DNA of 64,000 bases, from NCBI RefSeq assembly GCF_000759435.1, contig NZ_JRJG01000001.1, positions 1 to 64,000 on the forward strand, written 5' to 3'. Origin of the DNA: Hoeflea sp. BAL378 (lineage in GTDB: Bacteria; Pseudomonadota; Alphaproteobacteria; Rhizobiales; Rhizobiaceae). Under the pieces are notes generated by a model, which was given only the letters and a program-made list of their open reading frames with translations, ran no database searches and was not told the DNA's origin. Shown piece after piece: positions 25,780 through 35,299 of the stretch (the stretch's first letter is position 1; each line of letters starts with the position of its first letter). The position numbers were made by a program, and so were the translations under genes.

Positions 25780-27033
25780 TTACTGCACCCGCACCAGGAC
25801 GTGCTTCTTCTTGCCCATCGACAGCTTGATGACGCCGTCCTCGTTGAGATGGCTCGCGGTGACGAGGGTCTTGTCATCGCTGACCGCCTCGTCGTTGAGC
25901 CGGATCGCGCCGCCCTGCACCTGCCGCCGGGCTTCGCCATTGGAGGCGGCCAGGCCGGCGCGGACGAACAGCGCCAGCAGGCCGACGCCGGCTTCGAGCT
26001 CGGACGCAGCGACGGAGATGGTCGGCAGATTGTCCGAGATCGCGCCTTCCTCGAAGGTCTTGCGGGCGGTTTCGGCGGCCTCCTCGGCGGCGGCGCGGCC
26101 ATGCAGCAGCGCGGTCACCTCGTTGGCGAGCACTTTCTTGGCCTCGTTGATCTCGGCGCCGCCGAGCGCCTCGAGCCGGCGGATCTCGTCCAACGGCAGG
26201 GGGGTGTAGAGCTTGAGGAAACGGCCGACATCGGCGTCCTCGGAGTTGCGCCAGTACTGCCAGAAATCATAGGCGCTGAGCATGTCGGCGTTGAGCCAGA
26301 CCGCGCCATTGGCGGACTTGCCCATCTTGGCGCCCGACGAGGTGGTCAGAAGCGGCGAGGTGAGGGCATAGAGCTGCGGCCCGCCCATGCGGTGGCCCAG
26401 GTCGATGCCGTTGATGATGTTGCCCCACTGGTCGGAGCCGCCCATCTGCAGGCGGCAGCCGTAGCGCTTGTTGAGCTCGACGAAATCATAGGCCTGGAGG
26501 ATCATGTAGTTGAACTCGAGGAACGACAGCGACTGGTCGCGGTCGAGCCGCGTCTTGACGCTGTCGAAGGCGAGCATGCGGTTGACCGAGAAGTGCCGGC
26601 CGACATCGCGCAGGAACTCGACATAGTTGAGGCCCATCAGCCAGTCGGCGTTGTCGGCCATCACCGCATCCTTCGGGCCGTCGCCGAAGCTGAGGTAATT
26701 GGAAAACACGGTCTTGATGCCGGCGATGTTCTCGGCGATCAGCTCCGGCGTCAGCAGCTTGCGGGCCTCGTCCTTGAACGAGGGATCGCCGATCATGCCG
26801 GTGCCGCCGCCCATCAGCGCGATCGGCCGATGGCCGGTCTGCTGCAGCCAGTACAGCATCATGATCTGGATCAGGCCGCCGGCATGCAGGCTCGCAGCGG
26901 TCGGGTCGAAGCCGATATAGGCGGTGACGGTCTCGGTCCGGAACAGGTCATCGAGGCCCGCTTCGTCGGACATCTGGTGAATGAACCCGCGTTCTGTAAG
27001 CGTGCGCAGGAAATCGGACTTGAAAGCTGACAT
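25780..27033 (-). CDS. tyrS: Tyrosyl-tRNA synthetase
   Basis: 417 residues. Class I synthetase charging tRNA-Tyr. The HIGH-type motif is SLHAGGLIQ (His50), the tyrosine-binding [10 protein letters not shown] precedes it, [11 protein letters not shown] is at about 196-207, and the KMSKS loop reads KMGKS (236-240). The C-terminal S4-like RNA-binding domain includes [16 protein letters not shown]. The ATG at 27031-27033 is the family start; the frame stays open for another 460 codons through anmK on the other strand, which is an artefact of high GC. The gene is divergent from anmK, as in other rhizobia. Confidence 0.96.
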   Translation of the reverse strand: MSAFKSDFLRTLTERGFIHQMSDEAGLDDLFRTETVTAYIGFDPTAASLHAGGLIQIMMLYWLQQTGHRPIALMGGGTGMIGDPSFKDEARKLLTPELIAENIAGIKTVFSNYLSFGDGPKDAVMADNADWLMGLNYVEFLRDVGRHFSVNRMLAFDSVKTRLDRDQSLSFLEFNYMILQAYDFVELNKRYGCRLQMGGSDQWGNIINGIDLGHRMGGPQLYALTSPLLTTSSGAKMGKSANGAVWLNADMLSAYDFWQYWRNSEDADVGRFLKLYTPLPLDEIRRLEALGGAEINEAKKVLANEVTALLHGRAAAEEAAETARKTFEEGAISDNLPTISVAASELEAGVGLLALFVRAGLAASNGEARRQVQGGAIRLNDEAVSDDKTLVTASHLNEDGVIKLSMGKKKHVLVRVQ

Positions 27034-27246
27034 GTCAGTGACCTTGAAATTATGACGGAAATACCGCAAACGGACCGGGGCGCTGCGGGAAGGACGCAGC
27101 CGCCTGCGGGCGCGTTTAGCACTAGCGCGGCCTGCATTCAACCAAAGCCGCCGGCGCCGGGCCTGAGCCCGCCGCCGCCCATGACCGCCGCTCTCGACCC
27201 TGATCGCCTGCGGCCGCAGGGGAAGGCGCGGCCAAGAAGAACTGGA

Positions 27247-28398
27247 ATGGATTTCATGACCGGGCACACTCCTGTCACGCGGGCAATCGGGCTGATGAGC
27301 GGCACCTCGATGGACGGCATCGATCTCGCCATGCTCGACACCGACGGGGACGGGACCGTGCGCCGCGGCGCCTCTTCCTTCACGCCCTATGACCCGGTCT
27401 TCCGCAAGCGGCTGGAGCAGGCGCTGGAAATTGCCAAGGCCATCACGGAGCGCGGCGAGCGGCCGGGCGATCTCGCCGCGCTGGAAGCCGAGCTGACCGA
27501 CCGGCATGCGGCCGCCGTCGAGGCGTTCCTGGCGCGCGAGGGACTGGCTGCCGCCGACATCGGCGTGATCGGCTTTCACGGCCAGACGGTGCTGCACCGG
27601 CCGCGCCAGGGGCTCACCGTGCAACTGGGCGACGGCGAACGGCTCGCCGCGCGGCTCGGCATCGACGTGGTCTACGATCTGCGCGCCAACGACATGGCGC
27701 ACGGCGGGCAGGGGGCGCCGCTTGTCCCGGCCTATCACCGGGCGCTGGCCGCGGGGCTGACAGGCGAATGGGCGGCGGAAAAGCCCGTCGTCTTCGTCAA
27801 TATCGGCGGCATCTCCAACATCACCTATATCGGCGAGGACGGCACATTGCTGGCCTTCGACAGCGGACCGGGCAACACGCTGATCGACCAGTGGGTGTCG
27901 CGGCATGCGGGCATCCCCTACGATGCGGGCGGCGCGATCGCGTCCGAGGGCCGGGTGCTGGCGGGGCTCGCCAACCGCTATCTGGCGTCTCCCTTCTTCA
28001 CCGCCAAAGAGCGGGTCTCGCTCGACCGCAACGATTTCACGCTGCCCGACGATCGGGAGGCGGACCTGGAGGACGGCGCGCGGACGCTGGCCTTCATCAC
28101 CGCCGCGGCGATCGCCACGGCGCAGAACCATCTGCCGGTCAAGCCGAGGCTGTGGATCCTGGCCGGCGGCGGGCGCCACAACCGGCTGATCTTCGAGGAC
28201 CTGACGGTGGCGACACGGCACACGGGGCAGGTGATCCTGGCGGAAGAGGCCGGGCTCAACGGCGACGCAATGGAGGCCGAGGCCTGGGCCTGGCTCGCGG
28301 TCCGCTCGCTCAGGGGCCTGGCGCTCACCTATCCCGGCACCACCGGTGTCAGCGAACCCGCCACCGGCGGCGTGCTCGCGCGCGGACACCGGGGCTGA
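27247..28398 (+). CDS. anmK: Anhydro-N-acetylmuramic acid kinase
   Basis: About 383 residues. Phosphorylates and opens 1,6-anhydroMurNAc released during peptidoglycan turnover, giving MurNAc-6-phosphate. Diagnostic motifs are [12 protein letters not shown] near the N-terminus, [57 protein letters not shown] and the C-terminal [17 protein letters not shown] chose the ATG at 27247; 27256 is an alternative, and the frame opens at 27052 without conservation. The 213 bp to tyrS must contain both promoters. It is the last clearly core gene before the catabolic block. Confidence 0.94.
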   Translation: MDFMTGHTPVTRAIGLMSGTSMDGIDLAMLDTDGDGTVRRGASSFTPYDPVFRKRLEQALEIAKAITERGERPGDLAALEAELTDRHAAAVEAFLAREGLAAADIGVIGFHGQTVLHRPRQGLTVQLGDGERLAARLGIDVVYDLRANDMAHGGQGAPLVPAYHRALAAGLTGEWAAEKPVVFVNIGGISNITYIGEDGTLLAFDSGPGNTLIDQWVSRHAGIPYDAGGAIASEGRVLAGLANRYLASPFFTAKERVSLDRNDFTLPDDREADLEDGARTLAFITAAAIATAQNHLPVKPRLWILAGGGRHNRLIFEDLTVATRHTGQVILAEEAGLNGDAMEAEAWAWLAVRSLRGLALTYPGTTGVSEPATGGVLARGHRG

Positions 28399-28452
28399 GG
28401 GGCGCCGGGGGCCGAGGCGCATGGCCTTGCCGCCTGCACCGCCCTGCCGGCG

Positions 28453-29766
28453 TCAGCGCGGCAGCGCCCACCAGTCGACCAGGACCAGCGACAGGGCCGG
28501 AAACGCGATCAGGATGCCCAAACGCACGAGGTCGGCGAGGATGAACGGGCCGACGCCGGCATAGATCGTGCTCAGCTTGGTGTCGGGCAGCATCGCCTTC
28601 ATGACGAAGACGTTCATGCCGATGGGCGGGGTGATCATGCCGATCTCGATCACCATGACGGTGAGAATGCCCCACCAGATCGGATCGTAGCCGTAGCTCA
28701 GGATCAGCGGGAAGACGAAGGGGATGGTGATGACCATCGACGAGATCGTGTCGAAGATGGCGCCCAGGATCAGGTACATCACCATCAGCAGCAGCACGAC
28801 CCAGATGCCCGGAAGGCCGGTGTCGCGGATGCCGTTGACGATGATCTCCGGCAGACCCGACAGCGTCACCGCATAGGTGAAGATCGAGGCGCCGATGATC
28901 ATCAGATAGATCATCGAGGTGGTGGCCGCCGTGTCGCGCAGCGCGTTCCAGAATCCGCGCAGGGTCAGGCGCCGGCGCAGGACGGCAATGAGGAAAGCCA
29001 TGAACGCGCCCACGGCGGCCGATTCGTTGACGGAAAAGATGCCGGCATAGATGCCGCCAGTGACCACGACCATCAGCACCAGCGCAGCCCAGCCGTTCTT
29101 GAGCGCCTTCCAGCCTTCCGACCAGGGCAGCACGTCGCCCTCGGGCGCGAGCGCGGGATTGCGGCGCACCAGGATCAGGATCGTGGCGATGTGCAGGCTC
29201 ACGGCCAGGACCGCGGGGATCAGCGCCGCCACGAACAGCGTCTTGACGAACTGCTCGGTCAGCACGCCGTAGAGCACCAGGATGATCGAGGGCGGGATCA
29301 GCATGCCGAGCGTGCCGCCGGCGGCGATCGAGCCGGTGGCGAGGCGTTCGGAATAGTTGCGGCTCATCATCTCGGGCAGGGCGACCCGGGTCATGGTGGT
29401 GGCGGTGGCGATGGACGAGCCGCAGATCGCCCCGAAGCCGGCGCAGCCGCCGATGGTGGCGACCGCCAGCCCGCCGCGGACGTGGCCGATGAAGGCATAG
29501 GCGATCCGGTAGAGATCGGCCGACAGGCCGCCGAAGGTCGCGAACGCCCCCATCAGCAGGAACAGCGGGATGACCGAGAGCTCGAGGCTCGCGACCTTGC
29601 TGATCGTCTCGGTTCCGAACAGCGACAGGGCCGGGCCGAAACTGCCGCGGATCAGCCCGAAGGTCGCTACGCCCGCCACGCCCATCGCCACGCCGATGGG
29701 CACGTGGATGAAGATGAGCAGGAGCATGAGCCCCATGCCGAGCAGGCCGATGGTTGAGGGATCCAT
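28453..29766 (-). CDS. dctM: TRAP transporter large membrane subunit (DctM) of cluster A
   Basis: 437 residues with about twelve hydrophobic segments spread along the whole length. Family landmarks include IPLFLLMGAFATFGGLSADLYRIAYAFIGHVRGGLAVATIGGCAGFGAICGSS near residues 65-120, GSIAAGGTLGMLIPPSIILVLYG, and TPPIGMNVFVMKAM near the C-terminus. It is the sodium-coupled translocating subunit. The small subunit gene ends 3 bp upstream and the binding protein lies further up, giving dctP-dctQ-dctM. Substrate is unknown; TRAP systems mostly take organic acids. Confidence 0.94.
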   Translation of the reverse strand: MDPSTIGLLGMGLMLLLIFIHVPIGVAMGVAGVATFGLIRGSFGPALSLFGTETISKVASLELSVIPLFLLMGAFATFGGLSADLYRIAYAFIGHVRGGLAVATIGGCAGFGAICGSSIATATTMTRVALPEMMSRNYSERLATGSIAAGGTLGMLIPPSIILVLYGVLTEQFVKTLFVAALIPAVLAVSLHIATILILVRRNPALAPEGDVLPWSEGWKALKNGWAALVLMVVVTGGIYAGIFSVNESAAVGAFMAFLIAVLRRRLTLRGFWNALRDTAATTSMIYLMIIGASIFTYAVTLSGLPEIIVNGIRDTGLPGIWVVLLLMVMYLILGAIFDTISSMVITIPFVFPLILSYGYDPIWWGILTVMVIEIGMITPPIGMNVFVMKAMLPDTKLSTIYAGVGPFILADLVRLGILIAFPALSLVLVDWWALPR

Positions 29767-29769
29767 GGC

Positions 29770-30270
29770 TTAGTCCTGTGGATGGAGCGACTGATGGCCG
29801 AGGATCTCGGCGATGACGACGAAAAGCTGGGCCGGAATGCAGGCCCAGAAACAGATGCTGGCGATCCACCACCACGGGCCGATCGCCATGCTGAGCACCA
29901 TGGTGACCTGGTTGCTGTCGCTCACGCGGATGGCGTGGAGCGTGACGAAATAGGCGATGAAGACGAACATCGCGCCGGTCAGCACCGCTCCGAGGATCTC
30001 CAGCGCCTGGTTCATGCGCTCCGACAGGAAGCTGCCCAGCACCGTGACCTTGATCTGGCGGCGCTCCAGAAGGCCGGCCGGAAACGACGAGGCGATGATG
30101 ATGATGGTGAGAAGCCCGGCCAGATCCTGGGCGCCCTGGATCGGCCGTCCGGTGAGTTCCCGCACCAGGATGTCGACCACCGACATGCCGGCGATCAGCA
30201 ACAGGAACAACACGCCAAGCATCGCCGCTGCGCGCGACATCAACAGGAAGGCCCGTTCCAGCTTTCTCAT
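29770..30270 (-). CDS. dctQ: TRAP transporter small membrane subunit (DctQ) of cluster A
   Basis: 166 residues, four membrane segments at roughly 15-35, 50-72, 92-112 and 130-155. MRKLERAFLLMSRAAAMLGVLFLLLIAGMSVVDILVREL and GAQDLAGLLTIIIIASSFPAGLLERRQIKVTVLGSFL fit the family. It pairs with DctM in the inner membrane. A 14-bp stem-loop (30292-30325) lies between dctP and this gene, which probably lowers its expression relative to the binding protein. Confidence 0.92.
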   Translation of the reverse strand: MRKLERAFLLMSRAAAMLGVLFLLLIAGMSVVDILVRELTGRPIQGAQDLAGLLTIIIIASSFPAGLLERRQIKVTVLGSFLSERMNQALEILGAVLTGAMFVFIAYFVTLHAIRVSDSNQVTMVLSMAIGPWWWIASICFWACIPAQLFVVIAEILGHQSLHPQD

Positions 30271-30291
30271 CTTCTCGCCCCTTGTGAACCG

Positions 30292-30325
30292 CCGCAGGGG
30301 CCGGGGTGATGCCCGGCCCCTGCGG
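30292..30325 (-). terminator. Strong intercistronic stem-loop between dctP and dctQ
   Basis: CCGCAGGGGCCGGG (30292-30305) pairs perfectly with CCCGGCCCCTGCGG (30312-30325); the loop is 6 bases. There is no T run, so it more likely stabilises the dctP end of the mRNA or partly terminates transcription than ends the operon. Confidence 0.65.
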
Positions 30326-30335
30326 TCCTTGAGCC

Positions 30336-31334
30336 TCAGCGTGCGCGGATCTCGTCCAGCTTGGCCTGAAACTTGTCGAGCAGTCCAGGCGTCGCGGCGG
30401 CGGCGACCATGTCGATCACCGGCGAGACGGCCTGCTTGATGCGCGCCAGATCCTCCTCGGAGGGCTGCACCAGCGTGTGGTCGGGGCTGGCTTCCCAGTC
30501 CGCGAGATTGCGGTCGATGGCCGATCCGTAGGAGGCGATCTGGTTGTCGGCGATGATCTGGCCGCTTTGCGCCAGAAGCTCCTTCACCTCGGCCGGCAGG
30601 CCGTCATAGACGCCGCGGTTCATGACGATGGTGAAGACCAGCACGCCGAGCTTGGCGGCGTAATGGTTGGTGGCGACATCGGCGACGCGGAAGGTCTTGG
30701 CGACCGAGGCGTCGGTCAGCGCGCCGTCGAGCAGGCCACGGTCGATGGCCTCGGCCATCTCGCCGGCGGAGGCATTCTGCGCCACGCCGCCGAGCGACTC
30801 GATCACCGCCGTCTGGATCTTGCCGGCGACGCGAAACCGCTTGCCCGAAATGTCGTCGAACGAGGCGATCGGCGGCTTGGAATGCAGCATGTAGGCATCC
30901 GACGTGTAGATGGCGACGACATAATAGTCCTCATAGCCCTTGAGCATGCCTTCCTGATGCAGTTCGAGGGCGGCGAGCGAGCCTTCCTTGACGTTGCCGA
31001 TGTAGCCCGGCAGCTCGAACATGTCGAAATCCGGGTAGACGCCCGGCGTGTAGGAGGGAACCGTCAGCGCCATGTCGGCCACGCCGTCGGCCACCATCTG
31101 CGCCTGCGCCAGCGGGCTGCTGCCCAGCGTGCCGCCGGCATAGAGCTTGATGGCGACATCGTAGGGTGCTGCCTTCTCGTTGAACCAGTCGACCCACGGC
31201 TGGTAGACGGCGGACACGGTGGGCGAGGCGGCCGGCACGAAGACCGAAAACGCGAGGTCCTTGGCCTGGGCCCCGGTGACGCCGATCGCCAGGACGGCGC
31301 CTGCAAGTGCATGTTTAAGGTATCTGTTCAACAT
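30336..31334 (-). CDS. dctP: TRAP transporter substrate-binding protein (DctP) of cluster A
   Basis: 332 residues with a signal peptide (residues 1 to about 24, ending GVTGAQA) and a DctP-type fold: LAFSVFVPAASPTVSAVYQPWVDWFN, VADGVADMALTVPSYTPGVYPDFDMFELPGY, and KRFRVAGKIQTAVIESLGGVAQNASAGEMAEAIDRGLLDGAL. The last segment holds the Arg that usually salt-bridges a carboxylate ligand, so the ligand is probably a carboxylic acid. It follows the thiolase gene by 86 bp on the same strand and likely belongs to the same catabolic transcript or regulon. Confidence 0.92.
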   Translation of the reverse strand: MLNRYLKHALAGAVLAIGVTGAQAKDLAFSVFVPAASPTVSAVYQPWVDWFNEKAAPYDVAIKLYAGGTLGSSPLAQAQMVADGVADMALTVPSYTPGVYPDFDMFELPGYIGNVKEGSLAALELHQEGMLKGYEDYYVVAIYTSDAYMLHSKPPIASFDDISGKRFRVAGKIQTAVIESLGGVAQNASAGEMAEAIDRGLLDGALTDASVAKTFRVADVATNHYAAKLGVLVFTIVMNRGVYDGLPAEVKELLAQSGQIIADNQIASYGSAIDRNLADWEASPDHTLVQPSEEDLARIKQAVSPVIDMVAAAATPGLLDKFQAKLDEIRAR

Positions 31335-31420
31335 GGTTTCCTCCCTGGTGTTGAAATCATTGCTATGAAAAGCCTAGCCCGGCCCGAGCGGCGCGCTTCC
31401 GCGGGTGGCGCCACGGGTCC

Positions 31421-32659
31421 TCATGCGCCGCGGCCGACGACGAAGGACGCGATGGTGGTGGTCGAGCCGCCGATGTTGAGCAGGCCGACGCGTCGCGCGC
31501 CCTCGACCTGGCACTCCTCGGCCCGGCCCGTGACCTGCCGGAACCCGTCGAGCATCATCCGTACGCCGGTGGCGCCGACCGGATGGCCGAGGCCGATCAG
31601 TCCGCCCGACGGGTTGATCGGCAGCCTGCCGTCGGCGGCGATCACGCCGGCCTCGACCGCCTTCCAGGATTCGCCTGGCTCGGTGATGCCGAAGCAGTCG
31701 ATGGCGGCGTATTCGGTCATCGCGAAGCAGTCATGGGTTTCGATCGCGTCGAGCTGAAAGGCATTGTCGATGCCGGCGCGGTGGAAGCATTCGCGGATCG
31801 TCTGATGCACCTGCGGCAGCACGAAGCGCGTGTTGCGGCTTTCGCGCAGCTTGTCGGCAAACAGCATCGGCGCGGTGCGGTGGCCCCAGCCGTCGATCCG
31901 GGCGAGGTCGGACAGCTTGAGGCCGCGGCTTTCGGCGTAGTCACGCGCGCGGGCCTCGGAGGCGAGGAAGATCACCGCCGCGCCGTCGGTCACCTGGCCG
32001 CAGTCGTTGCGGCGCACGCGGCCCTCGATCACCGGATTGGCGTCGTCGTCTTCCCTGAAGCTCCGCTCGCCGAACTCCCACTTGCGGGTCTGCGCGTTCG
32101 GATTGCGCTTCGCGTTGGCGTAGTTGATCCGGGCGATCTCGCCCAGGTGATCGTAGTTCACATAGCCGTATTTTTCGGAATAGGCGTCGATCAGGTCGGC
32201 GAAGGCCGCGGGCCAGACATAGGTGGCCTCGGTCCATTCCCGGCCGGCCCAGGCCGCGGCTCCCAGATATTCGGCGGCCCGCTGGCCCGGCACGTTGCGC
32301 ATGTATTCCACGCCCAGCACGCAGACCAGGTCGTAGCGCCCGGCCTCGACCTCGGCGCTTGCCGCGAGGATGCCCATCGAGCCCGAGGCGCAGGCGGCCT
32401 CGTGACGGCTGGTGGGCACGCCCGACAGGTCCGGGTGAAGCGAGGCCACGATGCCGCCGAGCTGACCCTGGTTGCAGAACAGCTCCGCGGTGAAGTTGGT
32501 GACGTGCACGCTCTTTATGTCGCGCGCCTCGAGCCGGGTGGATTCGAGCCCCTTGGTGAGCACCTCCGCCAACATCGCGTCGATGCCGAGATCCTCGCGG
32601 TGCCAGTTGCGGGCGAAGTCGGTCTGCGCGCCCCCAAGGATGTAGACGGGATCAGGCAT
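31421..32659 (-). CDS. Thiolase-family protein (SCP-x/lipid-transfer type)
   Basis: 412 residues. The acylated Cys is Cys90 in HEAACASGSMG. The second-half active-site motifs are HDCFAMTEY and GGLIGLGHPVGATGVR, the latter carrying the catalytic His. Spacing and the NTNHD-like region follow the SCP-x/acetyl-CoA acetyltransferase group that acts on branched or ring-bearing acyl-CoAs. Thiolytic cleavage of a 3-oxoacyl-CoA is the expected reaction. The gene overlaps the acyl-CoA ligase gene by 8 bp, so these two work in one operon. Confidence 0.9.
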   Translation of the reverse strand: MPDPVYILGGAQTDFARNWHREDLGIDAMLAEVLTKGLESTRLEARDIKSVHVTNFTAELFCNQGQLGGIVASLHPDLSGVPTSRHEAACASGSMGILAASAEVEAGRYDLVCVLGVEYMRNVPGQRAAEYLGAAAWAGREWTEATYVWPAAFADLIDAYSEKYGYVNYDHLGEIARINYANAKRNPNAQTRKWEFGERSFREDDDANPVIEGRVRRNDCGQVTDGAAVIFLASEARARDYAESRGLKLSDLARIDGWGHRTAPMLFADKLRESRNTRFVLPQVHQTIRECFHRAGIDNAFQLDAIETHDCFAMTEYAAIDCFGITEPGESWKAVEAGVIAADGRLPINPSGGLIGLGHPVGATGVRMMLDGFRQVTGRAEECQVEGARRVGLLNIGGSTTTIASFVVGRGA

Positions 32660-34343
32660 GATGAGCCTCCTCTTGTTCGGCCAGACGCCGGGTGAGCGCC
32701 TTGCGGTCGAGCTTGGCCAGCGGCGTGCGGGGCAGGGAGTCCACCAGGATCAGCCGTTCGGGCCATTTGAACTTGGCGATCTGGTGGGCGTTGCAGAATG
32801 TCTTGACGGCGTCGAGATCGAGGTCCGCGCCGGGCTCGAGCGCGGCGAACAGGCAGACCTTCTCGCCCATCTCCTGGTCGGGATAGGCGGCGACGGCGAC
32901 CTCGCGGACCCCGGGCAGGGCCGACAGCAGCCCGTCGAGCTCGACCGGCGAGATCTTCATGCCGCCGCGGACGATCAGCTCCCGGGAGCGGGCGTGGAAG
33001 CGGATCAGGGTGCCGCAGTCGGAGATCTGGAACAGGTCGCCGGTGGCGAAGAAGCCGTGGGCGTCGATCCGGTCGCGGCGCAGGCCCTCGCGGCTGAAAT
33101 AGCCGGGCATCAGGGCGGGGCCGCGAATGTGCATTTCACCCGTGTCGCCCGGCGCGGTGAGGGTTGCGCCGGTCAGCGGATCGACCAGCTTGAAGGTGCC
33201 GCCATTGGCCGTGAGCGTGTCGGGGCGGTCCGCCCAGCCTTCGTCGCCCTCGCGCGGAAAGAAGCTCGCGCGCTTGCGCGGGTCGTTCACCTGCGATGGC
33301 GAGGAGCAGAGCTGCACGCCCTCGTTCGAGCCGAAGAAGTTGAGCACCGGAATGTCGAATTTAGCGTCGAAGAAGGCGAAGACCTCGGGATCGGGCGGGG
33401 CCGAGCCGGTGCCGATGGCGTGCAGCCGGTGCAGCGCCGGATGCAGATCCGGATCGGCGGCCTTGTCGCGCAGGTAGACCAGCACCGTCGGCGCCACCAT
33501 CGTGTAGGCGATGTCCTCGGTCTTGAGCTGGTCGATGAAGGTCGTAACGTCGAAAGGATGGTGCAGGATCATCGCGCCGGCGGTGCGCATCCAGCACATC
33601 ATCAGTCCGCCCATCGCCGCCGCGTTGACGAAGGGAAAGGGCGCCAGGATGTTGGCGCCGTCGGGGAGGCCCAGAATGCGCCAGGCGCCGAGCGAACTCG
33701 CCATCATGTTGTTGTGGGTCTTGGGCACGGCTTTCGGCAGGCCTTCCGTGCCGGAGGTCCAGAACACCGCGAACAGCGAATCCGCGTCGAGGTCGAGCGG
33801 GGTTGGCGGGGTGTCGGCGCGGGCGGTGTCGATCCGGGTGACGGAGGCCGGCAGGCCCTCGCCCAGGCCGAGAAGGATCGTGCCGGGGGCGAGCGCCTCC
33901 ATCCGTTCGGCGTAATAGGCCTTGCCGCGCATCCGGCCGACGGAGATATAGGCGTCGAAATCGGCGATCTCGGCCATGCCGCGCAGCTCCGCGCCGCGAT
34001 AGGCGACGGAGATCGGGCTCAGCACCGCGCCGATCTGCGAGACGGCGAGATAGATCAGCACCAGTTCGGAGATATTGGGAAGCTGCGTCGCCACCAGCGA
34101 CCCCGGCCCGAGGCCATGGCCCTGCAGGATGGCGGCGTAGCGGTCGACCTCCGCGGCCATCTCGCCATAGGTGAGACGCCTGGGCGCGCCTTCGAACACC
34201 TCCGCGCGATCGGGCGGGTCAACGAGGCCCAGGCGTCCCGGCGCGCGCAGGTAGGTCGCCTTGAACATAGCGGGGATGGTAACGTCGCCCCAGTGGCCGG
34301 AGGCGCGGTAACGGGCGGCGAGGTGGGGCGGAAACAGGCTCAT
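32652..34343 (-). CDS. Acyl-CoA ligase (adenylate-forming, class I)
   Basis: 563 residues from the ATG at 34343, which overlaps the stop of the preceding gene (ATGA); a GTG at 34349 is an alternative. AMP-binding motifs occur in order: FWTSGTEGLPKAVPKTH (P-loop), FFGSNEG, YFSREGLRRDRIDAHGFFATGDLFQ, RELIVRGGMKISPVELDGLL and LPRTPLAKLDRKAL with the catalytic Lys. The enzyme activates a carboxylic acid to a CoA thioester through an acyl-adenylate. The resemblance is to the aryl/fatty acid CoA ligases; the substrate is presumably the acid imported by the neighbouring TRAP system or the product of the dioxygenase pathway. Confidence 0.9.
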   Translation of the reverse strand: MSLFPPHLAARYRASGHWGDVTIPAMFKATYLRAPGRLGLVDPPDRAEVFEGAPRRLTYGEMAAEVDRYAAILQGHGLGPGSLVATQLPNISELVLIYLAVSQIGAVLSPISVAYRGAELRGMAEIADFDAYISVGRMRGKAYYAERMEALAPGTILLGLGEGLPASVTRIDTARADTPPTPLDLDADSLFAVFWTSGTEGLPKAVPKTHNNMMASSLGAWRILGLPDGANILAPFPFVNAAAMGGLMMCWMRTAGAMILHHPFDVTTFIDQLKTEDIAYTMVAPTVLVYLRDKAADPDLHPALHRLHAIGTGSAPPDPEVFAFFDAKFDIPVLNFFGSNEGVQLCSSPSQVNDPRKRASFFPREGDEGWADRPDTLTANGGTFKLVDPLTGATLTAPGDTGEMHIRGPALMPGYFSREGLRRDRIDAHGFFATGDLFQISDCGTLIRFHARSRELIVRGGMKISPVELDGLLSALPGVREVAVAAYPDQEMGEKVCLFAALEPGADLDLDAVKTFCNAHQIAKFKWPERLILVDSLPRTPLAKLDRKALTRRLAEQEEAHHA

Positions 34344-35299
34344 GCGCACAGCGCCGCCACGCGGGTTCGGGCGGCCTGGTATTCCCCAGACAATCTCTCG
34401 ACGATGGCAGCCGCGGGCTCGATCCGGTCGATCCGGCCCAGCCCCTGGCCGGCGCCCCAGATGCCGCTCCAGGGCTTGACCTTCTCATCCTTGCGGCCGG
34501 TGAAATTCATCCGCGCGACCTTGAACTCCAGTTCGGCCGGGTCAAGCCCCTGATTGACGATCGACGGCTTGAGCATGCTGGCGCGCGCGCCGGTGAAGGC
34601 CCGGGTGACGATGAGATCGGTGGGGCCGCACTCCATCAGCATCCGGCGGTACTCGTCGGACGCCAGGCTTTCCGAGGCGGGGATGAAGGCCGTGCCGATA
34701 TAGCCGAAATCGGCGCCCAGCACCTGCGCCGCCAGCACCGCCTCGCCAGTGTTGATGGCGCCGGCCAGCGCGATGTAGCCGTCGAAGAACTGCCGCACGC
34801 GCTCGACGAACACGAGCGGGCTGAGATCGCCGGTGTGTCCGCCCGCGCCCGAACAGACCAGCACCAGGCCGTCGACACCGGCTTCCGCCGCCTTGCGGGC
34901 GAGCTCGACCGAGGTCACGTCGGCGAAGACCAGTCCACCATAGGCGCGAACGGTGGGGATTACCGGCTTCGGGCTGCCGAGCGCCGTGATCACCACCGGC
35001 GGCCGGTGCCTCGCCACCTGCTCGAGGTCGGAGGGCAGGCGCGGCGAGGTGGAGTGGGTGACGAGGTTGACCGCCCAGGGGGCCACGGGCCAGGTACTGT
35101 CGGCCGGGGCCTCCACGCCGTCGCGGATGGTCTGCATCCACTCGCCCAGCTCCTCGCTGGTGCGCAGATTGGGGGCGGGGAAACTGCCGACGATGCCGGC
35201 GCGGCAGCAGGCGATGACAAGCTCCGGCGACGAGACCAGAAACATCGGCGCGGCGATGACCGGCAGGCGCAGGCGGGACAGGTGCTCGCGGATGGTCAT
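34340..35299 (-). CDS. Nitronate monooxygenase-like flavoprotein (NPD family)
   Basis: 319 residues, TIM-barrel FMN protein. LPVIAAPMFLVSSPELVIACCRAGIVGSFPAPN, VNLVTHSTSPRLPSD, ADVTSVELARKAAEAGVDGLVLVCSGAGGHTG, GAINTGEAVLAAQVLGADFGYIGTAFIPASES are family landmarks. Members include true nitronate monooxygenases but also enoyl- and hydroxy-acyl-CoA reductases, such as IpdC of steroid-ring degradation. Its place between an acyl-CoA ligase and a hydrolase, with 4-bp ATGA overlaps on both sides, favours a role on a CoA-linked intermediate. Confidence 0.88.
   Translation of the reverse strand: MTIREHLSRLRLPVIAAPMFLVSSPELVIACCRAGIVGSFPAPNLRTSEELGEWMQTIRDGVEAPADSTWPVAPWAVNLVTHSTSPRLPSDLEQVARHRPPVVITALGSPKPVIPTVRAYGGLVFADVTSVELARKAAEAGVDGLVLVCSGAGGHTGDLSPLVFVERVRQFFDGYIALAGAINTGEAVLAAQVLGADFGYIGTAFIPASESLASDEYRRMLMECGPTDLIVTRAFTGARASMLKPSIVNQGLDPAELEFKVARMNFTGRKDEKVKPWSGIWGAGQGLGRIDRIEPAAAIVERLSGEYQAARTRVAALCA

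Noticed and set aside
25780-28422. An 880-codon open frame on the minus strand covering tyrS and all of anmK
   Set aside because: Only the last 417 codons match tyrosyl-tRNA synthetase. The upstream part is the reverse complement of anmK, low in complexity and Arg/Gly/Pro-rich, an artefact of high GC.
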